The notes: a model not told the origin generated them from the letters alone. A stretch of 64,000 nt of DNA from an uncultured Pelagibacteraceae bacterium (GCA_902537055.1 CACAZW010000002.1:61001-125000), one strand, 5' to 3'. Numbered from the stretch's first letter, positions 1 through 10,074 are shown. Translations and numbers: made by a program.

Positions 1-562
1 ATATTTCAGCATATCCACATACAATTTCTCTTTTGGGGAGGGTACGTAGTAAATTAATATCTGAAATTACTAAATCTGGCTGATAAAAACTTCCTATAAG
101 ATTTTTTCCAAATTTATTATTAATACCTGTTTTACCGCCTATAGAAGAGTCGACTTGAGCTAATAAAGTAGAGGGTATGTTAATAAATTTTATTCCTCTT
201 TTAAATGTGCTGGCCGCATATCCAACTACATCTCCTGTAATTCCTCCACCAAATGAAATTATACAGTCTTCTCTATAAAAATTATTTTTAAATAAAACAT
301 TATGTATTTTATCGATACTTAAGTTACTTTTATTTTTCTCATTTGCACTAAAATTTAAAGTATAGATTTCTTGATTCTTTAAATTTCCTAAGAGTATTGT
401 TCTAAATTTTTTTGGTATCTTGCTATCAATTACTATTAAACATTTTGAAAATGATAATTTATTTTTTTTTATAATATTTCTTAATTTTGAAATTATATTG
501 GTACCAATATGAACTTCGTAATTTTTACTTTTAGTTTTAACCTTTATTATTTTTGTTTTCAT
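1..562 (-). CDS. aroB: 3-dehydroquinate synthase, N-terminal part (runs off window start)
   Basis: Reverse-strand reading from 562 gives MKTKIIKVKTKSKNYEVHIG...IISFGGGITGDVVGYAASTFKRGIKFINIPSTLLAQVDSSIGGKTGINN, with typical AroB motifs; overlaps the aroK 3' end. Confidence 0.9.
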   Translation of the reverse strand, partial: MKTKIIKVKTKSKNYEVHIGTNIISKLRNIIKKNKLSFSKCLIVIDSKIPKKFRTILLGNLKNQEIYTLNFSANEKNKSNLSIDKIHNVLFKNNFYREDCIISFGGGITGDVVGYAASTFKRGIKFINIPSTLLAQVDSSIGGKTGINNKFGKNLIGSFYQPDLVISDINLLRTLPKREIVCGYAEI

Positions 563-1061
563 ATTTTTTTATAATTTTATTTGCTATTTCATTTTTATTT
601 AGCAGATCACAATTAATTGTGAAGTCTGCCAAACTATATATTTTAGCTCTTTCATTTATTAGTCTCTCTAGATCTGTTTCACTTAATGTCATGGTTAGAG
701 GTCTTTTTTTGCTACCATTTATTCTTTTAATTATTATATCCTTTTTCCAGTTCAACCAAAAACTAAAAGAACTTTTCTTACATTCTTTCCTAATATTGGT
801 ATTAATATATGCACCTCCACCTAGTGATAAAATTTGTTTTTCACCTTTTAAACATGATAATGTTATTTCTTCTTCACATTCACGGAAGTATTTTTCTCCC
901 TTTTTTTTGAAAATTTCTGCAATTTTCATTTTTTCTTTTTCTTCAATTTTATTATCTATATCAATGAATTTAAGTTTGGTTTGTTTAGAAATCAATTTTC
1001 CTATTAATGTCTTTCCCGAGCCCATCATACCTACTAAAACTAGATTTTTATTTGATTCCAT
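537..1061 (-). CDS. aroK: Shikimate kinase
   Basis: LVGMMGSGKTLIGK P-loop, FIDID, FRECEEE, LSLGGGAY, RPL motifs; adjacent to aroB. Confidence 0.93.
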   Translation of the reverse strand: MESNKNLVLVGMMGSGKTLIGKLISKQTKLKFIDIDNKIEEKEKMKIAEIFKKKGEKYFRECEEEITLSCLKGEKQILSLGGGAYINTNIRKECKKSSFSFWLNWKKDIIIKRINGSKKRPLTMTLSETDLERLINERAKIYSLADFTINCDLLNKNEIANKIIKKYENKNNKG

Positions 1062-1157
1062 ATATTTCTAAGTTGAAAAAACACAAATATGTCTTATTTT
1101 GATTTTACAAAATTATATGCTTTTAAAACATTATACTACAAAGGAATATAACATAAT

Positions 1158-1298
1158 ATGAAATTTGCAATTAAAGCTGGAATTATTTTTTTTATATTAA
1201 TTTTGTCTATTGTTGTTTTGAGTCAGATTGATTTCCCATCCCCAAACAAAAAAATTGAAGTGATTTTGCCTAATGAAAATTTTAAAACAATTAAGTAA
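1158..1298 (+). CDS. Small single-pass membrane protein (46 aa), not in supplied ORF track
   Basis: ATG at 1158, MKFAIKAGIIFFILILSIVVLSQIDFPSPNKKIEVILPNENFKTIK*, hydrophobic N-terminus; overlaps the next ORF start at 1273. Confidence 0.5.
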   Translation: MKFAIKAGIIFFILILSIVVLSQIDFPSPNKKIEVILPNENFKTIK

Positions 1299-3012
1299 GA
1301 TAATTTTCAAGATAACCTTAATCTTATTTTTTTATAATTGTTCTTTTGCAAATGAACCAATCGATATCTGGAAAATTGAAAAAAAAGACATTATTAATAA
1401 AGAAAAATCAACCTCAAACATAAACGTAAGTAATAATCTGAATACTAATACAACCTTATCAGTTCAATCTAATTCCGAGATAGTAATAAATAAAGAAATC
1501 GAGTCATCCGCTATAAAATTAGCTGGATTATATGATCCTGCACAGAATGGCCTAAAAATTGACATGTGGTCGAACAGTGATGGTGAGTTAATTAAAAGTA
1601 TATTAAATAAAAATTTAAATAGAAATTTATCTGAATTTTCAAAAAAAATATTAGATATAGCTTTACTAACAAATTCATATATTCCTACAAATAATATTAC
1701 TGAAGAGGAATTTTTGGAGTTTAAATTTAATCATTTAATAAACAAAAAAGATTTTGAATTAATTAAAGAATTTTTAATTAATAACTCTGAAGTTTCAAAT
1801 AAAAATAAATTGATTAAATTTTATTCAGAATATTTTCTTTCCAACTCTGAAGTAAAAAAAGCATGCGAAATATTTAATATTAGTGGTGCTATTACTGATA
1901 AGTATTTAAATAATTTTAAAATTTATTGTTTAATTCTAGAAGATAAAAAAGAACAAGCTCAACTACTTTTCGATTTGTCAAAAGAGTTGGATGAGATAGA
2001 CACTTTTTTTGAAAATAAATTTAATATATTAATGGGTTACGCTAGCAAAGATGAAATAATTTCAGACGAAAATATTTTATATTTTCACTTATCTCATAAA
2101 ACAAATAATGATTTTAATTATGAGCCAAAAATGGACTCACCTAGATATATCTGGAGTTATTTGTCATCATCAAATATTCTTAAAAATGCAAATTCCTTTG
2201 ATATTGAAAATCCAGAAGATTTAAGATTATTAGAAAGAGCAACTCACGAAAATGTATTTGAAGAGAGAGAACTACTAGATACATATAAAAAATTTCAATT
2301 TAACATAACACAACTATTAAATGCCAAAGATGCTTATAAGCTACTTCCAGATTATGAGGGCAGAGCTTTATTATATCAAAGATTACTTTTATCTGTTGAT
2401 GTCGAGCAAAGATTAAGTATGACGTCTGAACTATATAAATCTTTCCAAAAAAAAAAATTAGATAATGCGTTTGATAATGAAATTAAAGTAATATTAAAAA
2501 AAATAAAAAAAGATGATGTTCCCTCAAATTTTACTACCTTTTATGAAAATCATACTGACAACAAGTTAAAAAAGGAGAGAAAGATAAAATTTAATAATAA
2601 AAAAATACATCAGTCAAAATTATTAAATTACTTTTTAAATAAAACTAGTTTGCCTAAAGCTGAGAAGGAAACAAACGATATTTTAAAAAAAATTAAAAGA
2701 AACAAAAAATATGTTTTTTCAACAAAAGATATGATTCTTATTGAATCGCTTAAATCAGATGGCGTAAAAATAGATAAAAAATACGCAAACCTTTATGAAT
2801 ACAACTATCAATTTTCCTCTGATATAAAACAAATGCTATCGAATGGAGAGTTAGGCTTATTGTTAATTAAAATAGTAGATATTGTTGGTGAAAGTAACCT
2901 TGAAGATCTAGATATAAACACTGTTAATTTATTAGTTTCAACCATGAATGAGCTAAAAAATGTAGATTTAAGGAATGAAATTCTAATAGAAGTCTTGCCT
3001 TTAAAAGTCTAA
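1273..3012 (+). CDS. Hypothetical exported protein (579 aa)
   Basis: Long ORF with N-terminal signal-like segment (ILKQLSKIIFKITLILFFYNCSFA); no family recognised. Confidence 0.8.
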   Translation: MKILKQLSKIIFKITLILFFYNCSFANEPIDIWKIEKKDIINKEKSTSNINVSNNLNTNTTLSVQSNSEIVINKEIESSAIKLAGLYDPAQNGLKIDMWSNSDGELIKSILNKNLNRNLSEFSKKILDIALLTNSYIPTNNITEEEFLEFKFNHLINKKDFELIKEFLINNSEVSNKNKLIKFYSEYFLSNSEVKKACEIFNISGAITDKYLNNFKIYCLILEDKKEQAQLLFDLSKELDEIDTFFENKFNILMGYASKDEIISDENILYFHLSHKTNNDFNYEPKMDSPRYIWSYLSSSNILKNANSFDIENPEDLRLLERATHENVFEERELLDTYKKFQFNITQLLNAKDAYKLLPDYEGRALLYQRLLLSVDVEQRLSMTSELYKSFQKKKLDNAFDNEIKVILKKIKKDDVPSNFTTFYENHTDNKLKKERKIKFNNKKIHQSKLLNYFLNKTSLPKAEKETNDILKKIKRNKKYVFSTKDMILIESLKSDGVKIDKKYANLYEYNYQFSSDIKQMLSNGELGLLLIKIVDIVGESNLEDLDINTVNLLVSTMNELKNVDLRNEILIEVLPLKV

Positions 3013-3026
3013 ATAATAAATAAACT

Positions 3027-3548
3027 ATGTCAGTAAAAGAACTAATCACTGTACCTGATGATATTCTTAGAAAAAAATCTGAGCCTTTAGATAAGGTTGA
3101 TGCTAATGAAAAAAAACTCATAAAAGATTTGTTTGAAACTATGTACCATCATAATGGTATAGGTTTAGCAGCTGTTCAAGTTGGAATACTTAAAAGAGTA
3201 GTTGTTTTAGATGTGTCAAAAAATGAAAATGAAAAAAAACCTTTATGCTTTATTAATCCACAAATAAAAACTTTAAGTGAAAAAATGTCTACATATGAGG
3301 AAGGTTGTTTATCAATACCTAATACCTTTATTGAGATAGAAAGACCAGAAATTTGTACCGTATCTTATATAGATGAAGATGGTGATAAGAAAGAAATGGA
3401 ATGCGATGGACTACTCTCAACATGTTTACAACATGAAATAAATCATCTAGATGGAAAACTAATTATTGATTATTTATCTAAAATCAAAAAAGATTTAATA
3501 ATAAAAAAATTGTCTAAACAAAAGACCTCTAATAGAGTTGTTGTTTAA
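3027..3548 (+). CDS. def: Peptide deformylase
   Basis: GIGLAAVQVG, EGCLSIP, CLQHEINHLDG motifs; followed by fmt. Confidence 0.95.
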   Translation: MSVKELITVPDDILRKKSEPLDKVDANEKKLIKDLFETMYHHNGIGLAAVQVGILKRVVVLDVSKNENEKKPLCFINPQIKTLSEKMSTYEEGCLSIPNTFIEIERPEICTVSYIDEDGDKKEMECDGLLSTCLQHEINHLDGKLIIDYLSKIKKDLIIKKLSKQKTSNRVVV

Positions 3549-4463
3549 ATGTCAAATATTGTATTCATGGGTACGCCACAGTTTGCTGTGCCTATTCTAA
3601 AAAAAATTAATCAAAAATATAAAATTAACTGTGTATTTACGCAGCCTCCAAGTAAATCAAATAGAGGTCAAAAGTTTACGAAATCACCAATTCATAAATG
3701 TGCAGAGGAACTTAATCTAGAAATTAAAACTCCAAAAAAAACTGATGAAGAATTTGAATATCTTAAAGAATTAAATTTAGATCTTGTAATTGTTGTTGCA
3801 TACGGACAGTTAATTTCAAAAAAAATTCTTGATTTGAGTAAAAAAGGGTTTTTGAATATTCATGCTTCATTATTACCAAAATGGAGAGGGGCGGCACCAA
3901 TTCAAAGATCAATTTTAAACAATGAAAAAAAAACTGGTATATCATTTATGAAAATCGATGAAAAATTAGATTCTGGACCAGTATGTAATAAATATTCAAT
4001 AGATATTCTTGACCGAGATAATGCAGAAAATTTGTCTGAAAAATTATCTTATTTGAGCACAGAAAAAATTTTAGAAAATATGCAAAATGTTTTAGAAGGA
4101 GAGGCAATATTTAAAGAGCAAGATCATGCAAAAGCTACATACGCAAATAAAATTAAAAAAATAGAGGGAAAGATAGATTGGAATAATAGTGCTAGTAAAA
4201 TAATTGCTCAAATAAATGGATTATATCCAAAACCTGGTGCATGGTTTCAGCTTAACAACAAAAGATATAAAATATTAAAAGCCAAATTTAACAAGCAGTC
4301 AGCAATAATCGGTGAAGTAATCGACGAACAAATGACAATAGCATGTGGTGAAAATTCAATAAATATTATTGAGATACAAAAAGAGGGCAAGAATCCTCAA
4401 TCGATTAAGGAATTTTTATTAGGGAATAAGGTTAGAAAAGGAACAATAATTACAAGTGAATAG
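3549..4463 (+). CDS. fmt: Methionyl-tRNA formyltransferase
   Basis: MGTPQFAVPIL, NIHASLLPKWRGAAPIQRSI motifs. Confidence 0.95.
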   Translation: MSNIVFMGTPQFAVPILKKINQKYKINCVFTQPPSKSNRGQKFTKSPIHKCAEELNLEIKTPKKTDEEFEYLKELNLDLVIVVAYGQLISKKILDLSKKGFLNIHASLLPKWRGAAPIQRSILNNEKKTGISFMKIDEKLDSGPVCNKYSIDILDRDNAENLSEKLSYLSTEKILENMQNVLEGEAIFKEQDHAKATYANKIKKIEGKIDWNNSASKIIAQINGLYPKPGAWFQLNNKRYKILKAKFNKQSAIIGEVIDEQMTIACGENSINIIEIQKEGKNPQSIKEFLLGNKVRKGTIITSE

Positions 4464-5196
4464 ATATCAGATTCTAATAGAATACGAAGGCACTTTATAC
4501 AATGGTTGGCAAATTCAAAAAAAAGGTAAGTCAATACAGGAAAATGTTGAGATTATCTTATCTAAACTATTAAAAGAAAAAATAAAAATTTATGGGTCTG
4601 GACGAACAGATACAGGAGTTCATGCTAAAGAGCAATCAGCTCACTTTGATACTACAAACAAAATTATTCAAAAAGATAAATTATTGAATTCACTAAACTT
4701 CTTTTTAAATAAAAAAAAAATATCTATTTTAAAAATAAAGAAAAAAAATAAACTTTTTCATTCAAGATATTCTGCAAAAGAAAGACGGTATACTTACTTA
4801 ATTAGAAATGATGCTTCTCCTTCAGTTATAAATTTTAACAGAGAGTGGCATATTAAAAAAAAAATTGATGTTGAATTGATGAAAAAGGGAGCAAAAAAAT
4901 TAATTGGAACTCATGATTTTTCAACTTTTAGAGCATCTAATTGTGCTGCAAAAAGTCCGGTAAGAACCATGAAAAAAGTAAAAATAACCAAAGTTAAAAA
5001 TGTTATAAAAATTGAATTTGTGTCAAAGTCATTTCTTAAGAGTCAAGTTAGATCCATGGTTGGTTCACTCAAATACCTTGGTGAAAATAAATGGAACTTA
5101 AAAAAATTTACCAGTATCTTTAAATCAAAATCTAGAAAAAATTGTGCTCCTATTGCTCCTGCACATGGCTTATATCTTGAGAAAATTATTTATTAG
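4456..5196 (+). CDS. truA: tRNA pseudouridine(38-40) synthase
   Basis: YEGTLYNGWQIQ, GSGRTDTGVHA motifs; def-fmt-truA order. Confidence 0.94.
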   Translation: MNRYQILIEYEGTLYNGWQIQKKGKSIQENVEIILSKLLKEKIKIYGSGRTDTGVHAKEQSAHFDTTNKIIQKDKLLNSLNFFLNKKKISILKIKKKNKLFHSRYSAKERRYTYLIRNDASPSVINFNREWHIKKKIDVELMKKGAKKLIGTHDFSTFRASNCAAKSPVRTMKKVKITKVKNVIKIEFVSKSFLKSQVRSMVGSLKYLGENKWNLKKFTSIFKSKSRKNCAPIAPAHGLYLEKIIY

Positions 5197-5647
5197 AATT
5201 CTTTTTTTTCTTTTTTATTCTCCATCTTGATCCTTCTCTAACTATATAACCACAACAATTTTTGGAACCACACTTACAAGGAAAATCCTTATAGTTTTCA
5301 TCAAAACTAAACCCATAATCATAAGTTAGTTCCTCATTTTTATTTATATCTTTAATGGAACTTATCCATAATTTTAAACCTTTGCCTTCAACTTCGCAGT
5401 TTGGATCACAAGAGTGATTAATAAGTCTTGCAGTATTGTAAGCAAAATCACCGTCTAAATCATATCTATTATTTAAGTTAAAAAGATAAATCGCTTTATC
5501 ATTATCAAATTTTGGATTATTTTCGGTCTGTTTTTTTGTAATTATTTTACCTGTGTAGTAAATAATCTTAGTTCCTTTTTTTATATTTTTAGATGCAAAT
5601 AGTCCCCTGTTATCAATATTTGATGATTTTTGTTTGTATAGTTTCAT
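5186..5647 (-). CDS. SET-domain protein (putative protein lysine methyltransferase) with post-SET cysteine cluster
   Basis: NRGLFASKNIKKGTKII, RLINHSCDPNCE, EELTYDYGF and CKCGSKNCCGYI (CxCxxxxC post-SET); Lys-rich C-terminus. Confidence 0.88.
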   Translation of the reverse strand: MKLYKQKSSNIDNRGLFASKNIKKGTKIIYYTGKIITKKQTENNPKFDNDKAIYLFNLNNRYDLDGDFAYNTARLINHSCDPNCEVEGKGLKLWISSIKDINKNEELTYDYGFSFDENYKDFPCKCGSKNCCGYIVREGSRWRIKKKKKNSNK

Positions 5648-5649
5648 GA

Positions 5650-6579
5650 TTATTTATTTTCTGACTCGATTAATGCATTTACATGATAATTAGCGCTTTC
5701 AGCAAGTGCTTTCAGGTCGTATCCACCTTCTAATAAAGATACTACTTTTCCGTTAGTAAATTTATTAGTGGCTTTTAGTGTTCTTCTTGTTATTTCATAA
5801 AAATCTTTGGATGAAAGTTCAAATTGAGCTAATGGATCGTTTTTGTGGGCATCAAAGCCAGCAGAAAAGATTAGGTAGTCAGGCTTATATTCAATTAACC
5901 TATCTAAAACTCTATCATAAGCATTAAAATACTTTTCAGAATTTGTACCTGCAGGAAGAGGTATATTAAGAGAATTATTATACTTTCCCTTGTCTTTTTC
6001 TGAGCCACCACCTGGATAAAATGGATATTGATGTGTTGATATATAAAGTGAATTTTTGTTGTCATACATTACATCATAATTTCCATTTCCCCAATGAACA
6101 TCAAAATCTACACATGCAATTCTTTTATACTTATATTTTTTTTTTAAATAATTAACTGCAACACCTGCATTAGAAATACAACAGAAGCCCATTGATTTAT
6201 TTTTTTCGGCATGGTGTCCTGGCGGTCGCACAACACAAAATGCATTTTTATATTTTTTATTTTCAATTCCATCTATTGCGCTTATAGCTGATCCTGCAGC
6301 CTGAAATACTGCATCCTTACTTCCAGGCGATACAACTGTATCACCATCTAAAAAATTTAAGCCACTTTTAGGAAATGAGTCTTTTAAATTATTAATATAA
6401 TCTTCAGAATGTGTCATATTAAGAATATCATTAGGAACAACATCTGGCTTATCCCAAAGCAGTTCTTTATTTTTTTTTAAAGTATCAATTATTGAAATTA
6501 CTCTCTTCGGTTGCTCTGGATGACCATCGCCTGTTATATGTTTTTCTGAAGAATCAGATGTTATAATTGCAGTTTTCAA
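5650..6579 (-). CDS. Histone deacetylase / acetylpolyamine amidohydrolase superfamily protein
   Basis: VRPPGHHAEKNKSMGFC, CVDFDVHWGNG, SAGFDAHKNDPLA, LLEGGYD motifs. Confidence 0.92.
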   Translation of the reverse strand: MKTAIITSDSSEKHITGDGHPEQPKRVISIIDTLKKNKELLWDKPDVVPNDILNMTHSEDYINNLKDSFPKSGLNFLDGDTVVSPGSKDAVFQAAGSAISAIDGIENKKYKNAFCVVRPPGHHAEKNKSMGFCCISNAGVAVNYLKKKYKYKRIACVDFDVHWGNGNYDVMYDNKNSLYISTHQYPFYPGGGSEKDKGKYNNSLNIPLPAGTNSEKYFNAYDRVLDRLIEYKPDYLIFSAGFDAHKNDPLAQFELSSKDFYEITRRTLKATNKFTNGKVVSLLEGGYDLKALAESANYHVNALIESENK

Positions 6580-7718
6580 GTGAAGTAATTGTGTAAGATG
6601 TTCTTATAAATCTTAGTTAACTTTTTTAAATCTGAGATCGATGTTCTTTCATTAACCATATGAATAGTATTATTTCTTAACCCAAGCTCAAGACGTGGTA
6701 TCGAACCTAAAAATCTGCTGTCACTAGTGCCACCTCTACAATTTAATTTTGCATTGTTCCCTGTAACTTTTTTTACAACTTTTTTTACCATATAAATTTC
6801 TTTATTTGGCTCTGTGTAAAATGCTTCTCCACTTACTTTATAATCTATTTTGGTTTTGCAATTTTCTTTTTTTGCAACTGCATTAATAATTTTACTAAGT
6901 TTTTTTTTCAAAGATGTCGATTTATAAGTTGAATTAAATCTAACATTAAATTTAGCATTTGCAGATTGTGGGACTACATTTTCAGATATATTATCCACAT
7001 TCATTTTTGTAAATTCCAAATTTGATGGTGGCATATACTTTGTCCCTTTGTCTAGCTGAACACTTTTCAGTTTAGATACTATTTTAGCTAGAGCAGTACA
7101 TGGATTTATATATGTCCCATAAAATGCTGAGTGTCCGCTTTTTCCATATACTGTTACTGTCCCATTCATAGAACCTCTTCTTCCAATCCTGATTTCGTCT
7201 CCAACTGATTTATTTGATGACGGTTCGCCTACTACCGAAAAATCAATTTTTTCTTTTTTTTTCTTTAAATATTTCATAACGGCTGGACAACCATGGCCTG
7301 TAGTTTCTTCATCTGCCGTAATTATTATTGATATAGAACCTTTAAATTTTTTATTTTTAATAAAATTACTTACAGCACTTATCCAACATGCAACACTACC
7401 TTTCATATCCTGGGATCCTCTGCCATATAAATATCCTTTTTTTACAACTGCTTTAAATGGCGGAAACTCCCAATTATTGAGGTTAGCAACAACATCTGTA
7501 TGACCCAAATAATTAATGTTAGGTTTTGATTTACCAAATTTTGCATATAAATTTAATGCTGGTTTAGCACCTGTCCCTTTTGATTTAATTATATGACATT
7601 TAAAACCTATTGATGAGAGTTTCCTTGAAAGGAAATTCATAATACCCTTATCTTCTGTTTTAATTGTTTGAAATTTTATTAGCTCCTGAGCTAACTTTAA
7701 TTCATTATAAGTTTTCAT
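6576..7718 (-). CDS. dapE: Succinyl-diaminopimelate desuccinylase
   Basis: YLGHTDVV, YGRGSQDMKGSVA, TADEETTGHG, GEPSS, GRRGSMNG, GGTSDSRF; next to dapD. Confidence 0.93.
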   Translation of the reverse strand: MKTYNELKLAQELIKFQTIKTEDKGIMNFLSRKLSSIGFKCHIIKSKGTGAKPALNLYAKFGKSKPNINYLGHTDVVANLNNWEFPPFKAVVKKGYLYGRGSQDMKGSVACWISAVSNFIKNKKFKGSISIIITADEETTGHGCPAVMKYLKKKKEKIDFSVVGEPSSNKSVGDEIRIGRRGSMNGTVTVYGKSGHSAFYGTYINPCTALAKIVSKLKSVQLDKGTKYMPPSNLEFTKMNVDNISENVVPQSANAKFNVRFNSTYKSTSLKKKLSKIINAVAKKENCKTKIDYKVSGEAFYTEPNKEIYMVKKVVKKVTGNNAKLNCRGGTSDSRFLGSIPRLELGLRNNTIHMVNERTSISDLKKLTKIYKNILHNYFT

Positions 7719-7722
7719 TAGT

Positions 7723-8550
7723 TTATTCTCTTAAAAGATCGTTAACAGATGTCTTTGATCTAGTTTTTTCATCAACTTGTTTAATTATTACTGCACAATA
7801 TAAAGATGGTGCTTGTGGATTGTTTTTATCTGGTAAGGATCCTGGAACTACCACTGAGTAAGGTGGAATTTTTCCATAAGTTATTTCACCAGTTTTTCTA
7901 TTAACAATTTTTGTTGATTGTCCAATATACATTCCCATACTTAGAACAGAGCCTTCTCCAACTATTACACCTTCTACTACTTCTGACATTGCTCCTAAGA
8001 AAACATTATCTTCAATAATTGTTGGTAATGCTTGGGCTGGTTCTAATACTCCACCAACCCCAGTTCCGGCCGAGATATGACAATTTTTTCCAATCTGACA
8101 ACAACTTCCTGCACGACTAAATGTATCCATCATAGTACCTTCATCTATGTACGCTCCAATATTTACATAACATGGCATAAGAACAGCATTTTTTGCAACA
8201 AAGGAACCACGTCTTGCTGCTGTGTTGGGAACCATTCTGAACCCAGCTTTTTCAAAATCTTCATTCGTCCAGCCAGCAGTTTTACCTTTTAATAAGTGAC
8301 TTTTATCTCTCCATGTTGAATATGGCCCCGCCATGATATCCATTCCATGCATTCGAAAACTTAACATGATAGCTTTTTTTAGATGTTGATGAGTAACCCA
8401 TTCACCATTGATCTTTTCAGCCACTCTTGCTTTTCCACTGTCTAGATCATCAATAATTTGATTAACAGCATCCTTTAAAGATTTATCTGAATTTTGGTTT
8501 ACTTTATCTTTATTTTCCCAAGCTTCATTTATAATTTTTTCAATACTCAT
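7723..8550 (-). CDS. dapD: 2,3,4,5-tetrahydropyridine-2,6-dicarboxylate N-succinyltransferase
   Basis: Hexapeptide-repeat protein with VPNTAARRGSFVAKNAVLMPCYVNIGAYIDEGTMMDT, HISAGTGVGGVLEP. Confidence 0.95.
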   Translation of the reverse strand: MSIEKIINEAWENKDKVNQNSDKSLKDAVNQIIDDLDSGKARVAEKINGEWVTHQHLKKAIMLSFRMHGMDIMAGPYSTWRDKSHLLKGKTAGWTNEDFEKAGFRMVPNTAARRGSFVAKNAVLMPCYVNIGAYIDEGTMMDTFSRAGSCCQIGKNCHISAGTGVGGVLEPAQALPTIIEDNVFLGAMSEVVEGVIVGEGSVLSMGMYIGQSTKIVNRKTGEITYGKIPPYSVVVPGSLPDKNNPQAPSLYCAVIIKQVDEKTRSKTSVNDLLRE

Positions 8551-8554
8551 AATT

Positions 8555-9226
8555 TTATGAGTTTTTTAATAACCTTATTTCTTTTAAAAATAAAGAGAGA
8601 TTTTCGATTTTATAGTCGATGTAATCTTTATCAGACTCTTTTTTGCCCCAATATTCATTATTGATAAGCCAAGCTGTTATAGTACCCCGCTCTTTACCTA
8701 TTGATAAATTTTTAGCTATATCCTCAATATAAAGAGTTTCTTTTGGATTAATCTTAAATTTATCAACCATAAGATCAAAAGCTTTGGCTTCAGGCTTAGG
8801 GTGATATTTTGCGTCTACGATATCAAATATATCTTTAAATTGGTCTTCAATACCAAGAGTTTTCACTATATTTTTTACGTGCGCTTTACTTCCGTTTGTG
8901 AATACGAATTTATTTAAATTTATGTTTTCAAGCTCATTTCTTAAAACAAGATCTTTTTCCATAAATGAAAGATCAATATCATGAACATACTCCAAAAATT
9001 CTTCCGGTGGTATATTATGATGTATCATCAATCCATTTAAACTTGTGTTGTATTTGTGAAAATAATCTCTTTGTAATTCTTTAGCTTTTACAAGATCTAA
9101 TTTGAGTTTATTTGAGATATATTTTGTCATCCTCTTACTAACTTGGCCAAAAACCGCCTCTAAATCATTATATAAAACGCCATCACAGTCGAACAAAATA
9201 TTTTTTATATTTTTTAGATTATTCAT
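8555..9226 (-). CDS. HAD-family hydrolase, pyrimidine 5'-nucleotidase type
   Basis: ILFDCDGVLYND, VFTNGSKAHV, KPEAKAFDLM, YIEDIAKNL; position between argB and dapD. Confidence 0.82.
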   Translation of the reverse strand: MNNLKNIKNILFDCDGVLYNDLEAVFGQVSKRMTKYISNKLKLDLVKAKELQRDYFHKYNTSLNGLMIHHNIPPEEFLEYVHDIDLSFMEKDLVLRNELENINLNKFVFTNGSKAHVKNIVKTLGIEDQFKDIFDIVDAKYHPKPEAKAFDLMVDKFKINPKETLYIEDIAKNLSIGKERGTITAWLINNEYWGKKESDKDYIDYKIENLSLFLKEIRLLKNS

Positions 9227-10074
9227 TTTCTTATTAATGTTCCTGCGCCCTTATCAGAAAATAACTCAAATAGTATTGAATGTGGTTTTCTTCCATCAAC
9301 AATAACAACACCTCTAACACCATTAGATATTGCATCTAGACAAGTGTTTATTTTTGGTATCATACCTCCAGAAATAATATTATTTTTTAACATTTCATTG
9401 GCTTTATCGAGATTAATTTCAGATATAAGTTTTTGATTTTGATCAAGAACCCCCTCAACATCTGTCATCAAAAGAAGACGTCTGGCATCGATCTCTTTTG
9501 CAATTGAACCTGCAGCAACATCTGCATTAATATTATAAATTCTGCCGTCATCACCCAATCCTAAAGGGACAACAATTGGAATTTGTTTATTATTAATAAA
9601 ATTTAATATTTTCTCTTTATTAATTTTTTTTGGTTTCCCGACATATCCCAATTCTTCACTTTCTGGAATAATATTAATTACATTATTTTCTTTAGGTGAT
9701 ATTGAACAAACATTAGTGTTTTTAGATTTTAATTCATGTAGAATCTCTAAATTAAGCTCTATTAAAGCCTCTTCTATATATCTTATTATTTTTTCGTCTG
9801 AAACCCTAAGTCCTTTGATAAATCTTGTTTCAATATTATTTTCATCTAATTTTTTTTTAATATTTTTACCTCCACCATGTACTACTATTGCTGATAAACC
9901 GATTTTGTTTATTACTGAAATATCTTCTATGAACTGATTAAATAGTTTTTTATCTAATAAAACTGATCCACCACATTTTATTACTATAACCTCGGACTGG
10001 TATTTATTTATATATTTTTCAACTTCATTAATATTTGGCCCATCTTTTGGAATAATCTTATCTAATTCCATCAA
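9223..10074 (-). CDS. argB: Acetylglutamate kinase
   Basis: VIKCGGSVL, VVHGGGKNI, LMTDVEGVLD, GGMIPKI motifs. Confidence 0.95.
   Translation of the reverse strand: MMELDKIIPKDGPNINEVEKYINKYQSEVIVIKCGGSVLLDKKLFNQFIEDISVINKIGLSAIVVHGGGKNIKKKLDENNIETRFIKGLRVSDEKIIRYIEEALIELNLEILHELKSKNTNVCSISPKENNVINIIPESEELGYVGKPKKINKEKILNFINNKQIPIVVPLGLGDDGRIYNINADVAAGSIAKEIDARRLLLMTDVEGVLDQNQKLISEINLDKANEMLKNNIISGGMIPKINTCLDAISNGVRGVVIVDGRKPHSILFELFSDKGAGTLIRK

Noticed and set aside
553-1071. 172-aa plus-strand ORF
   Set aside because: Antisense to aroK, whose motifs are unambiguous; low-complexity hydrophobic translation typical of AT-rich antisense frames.
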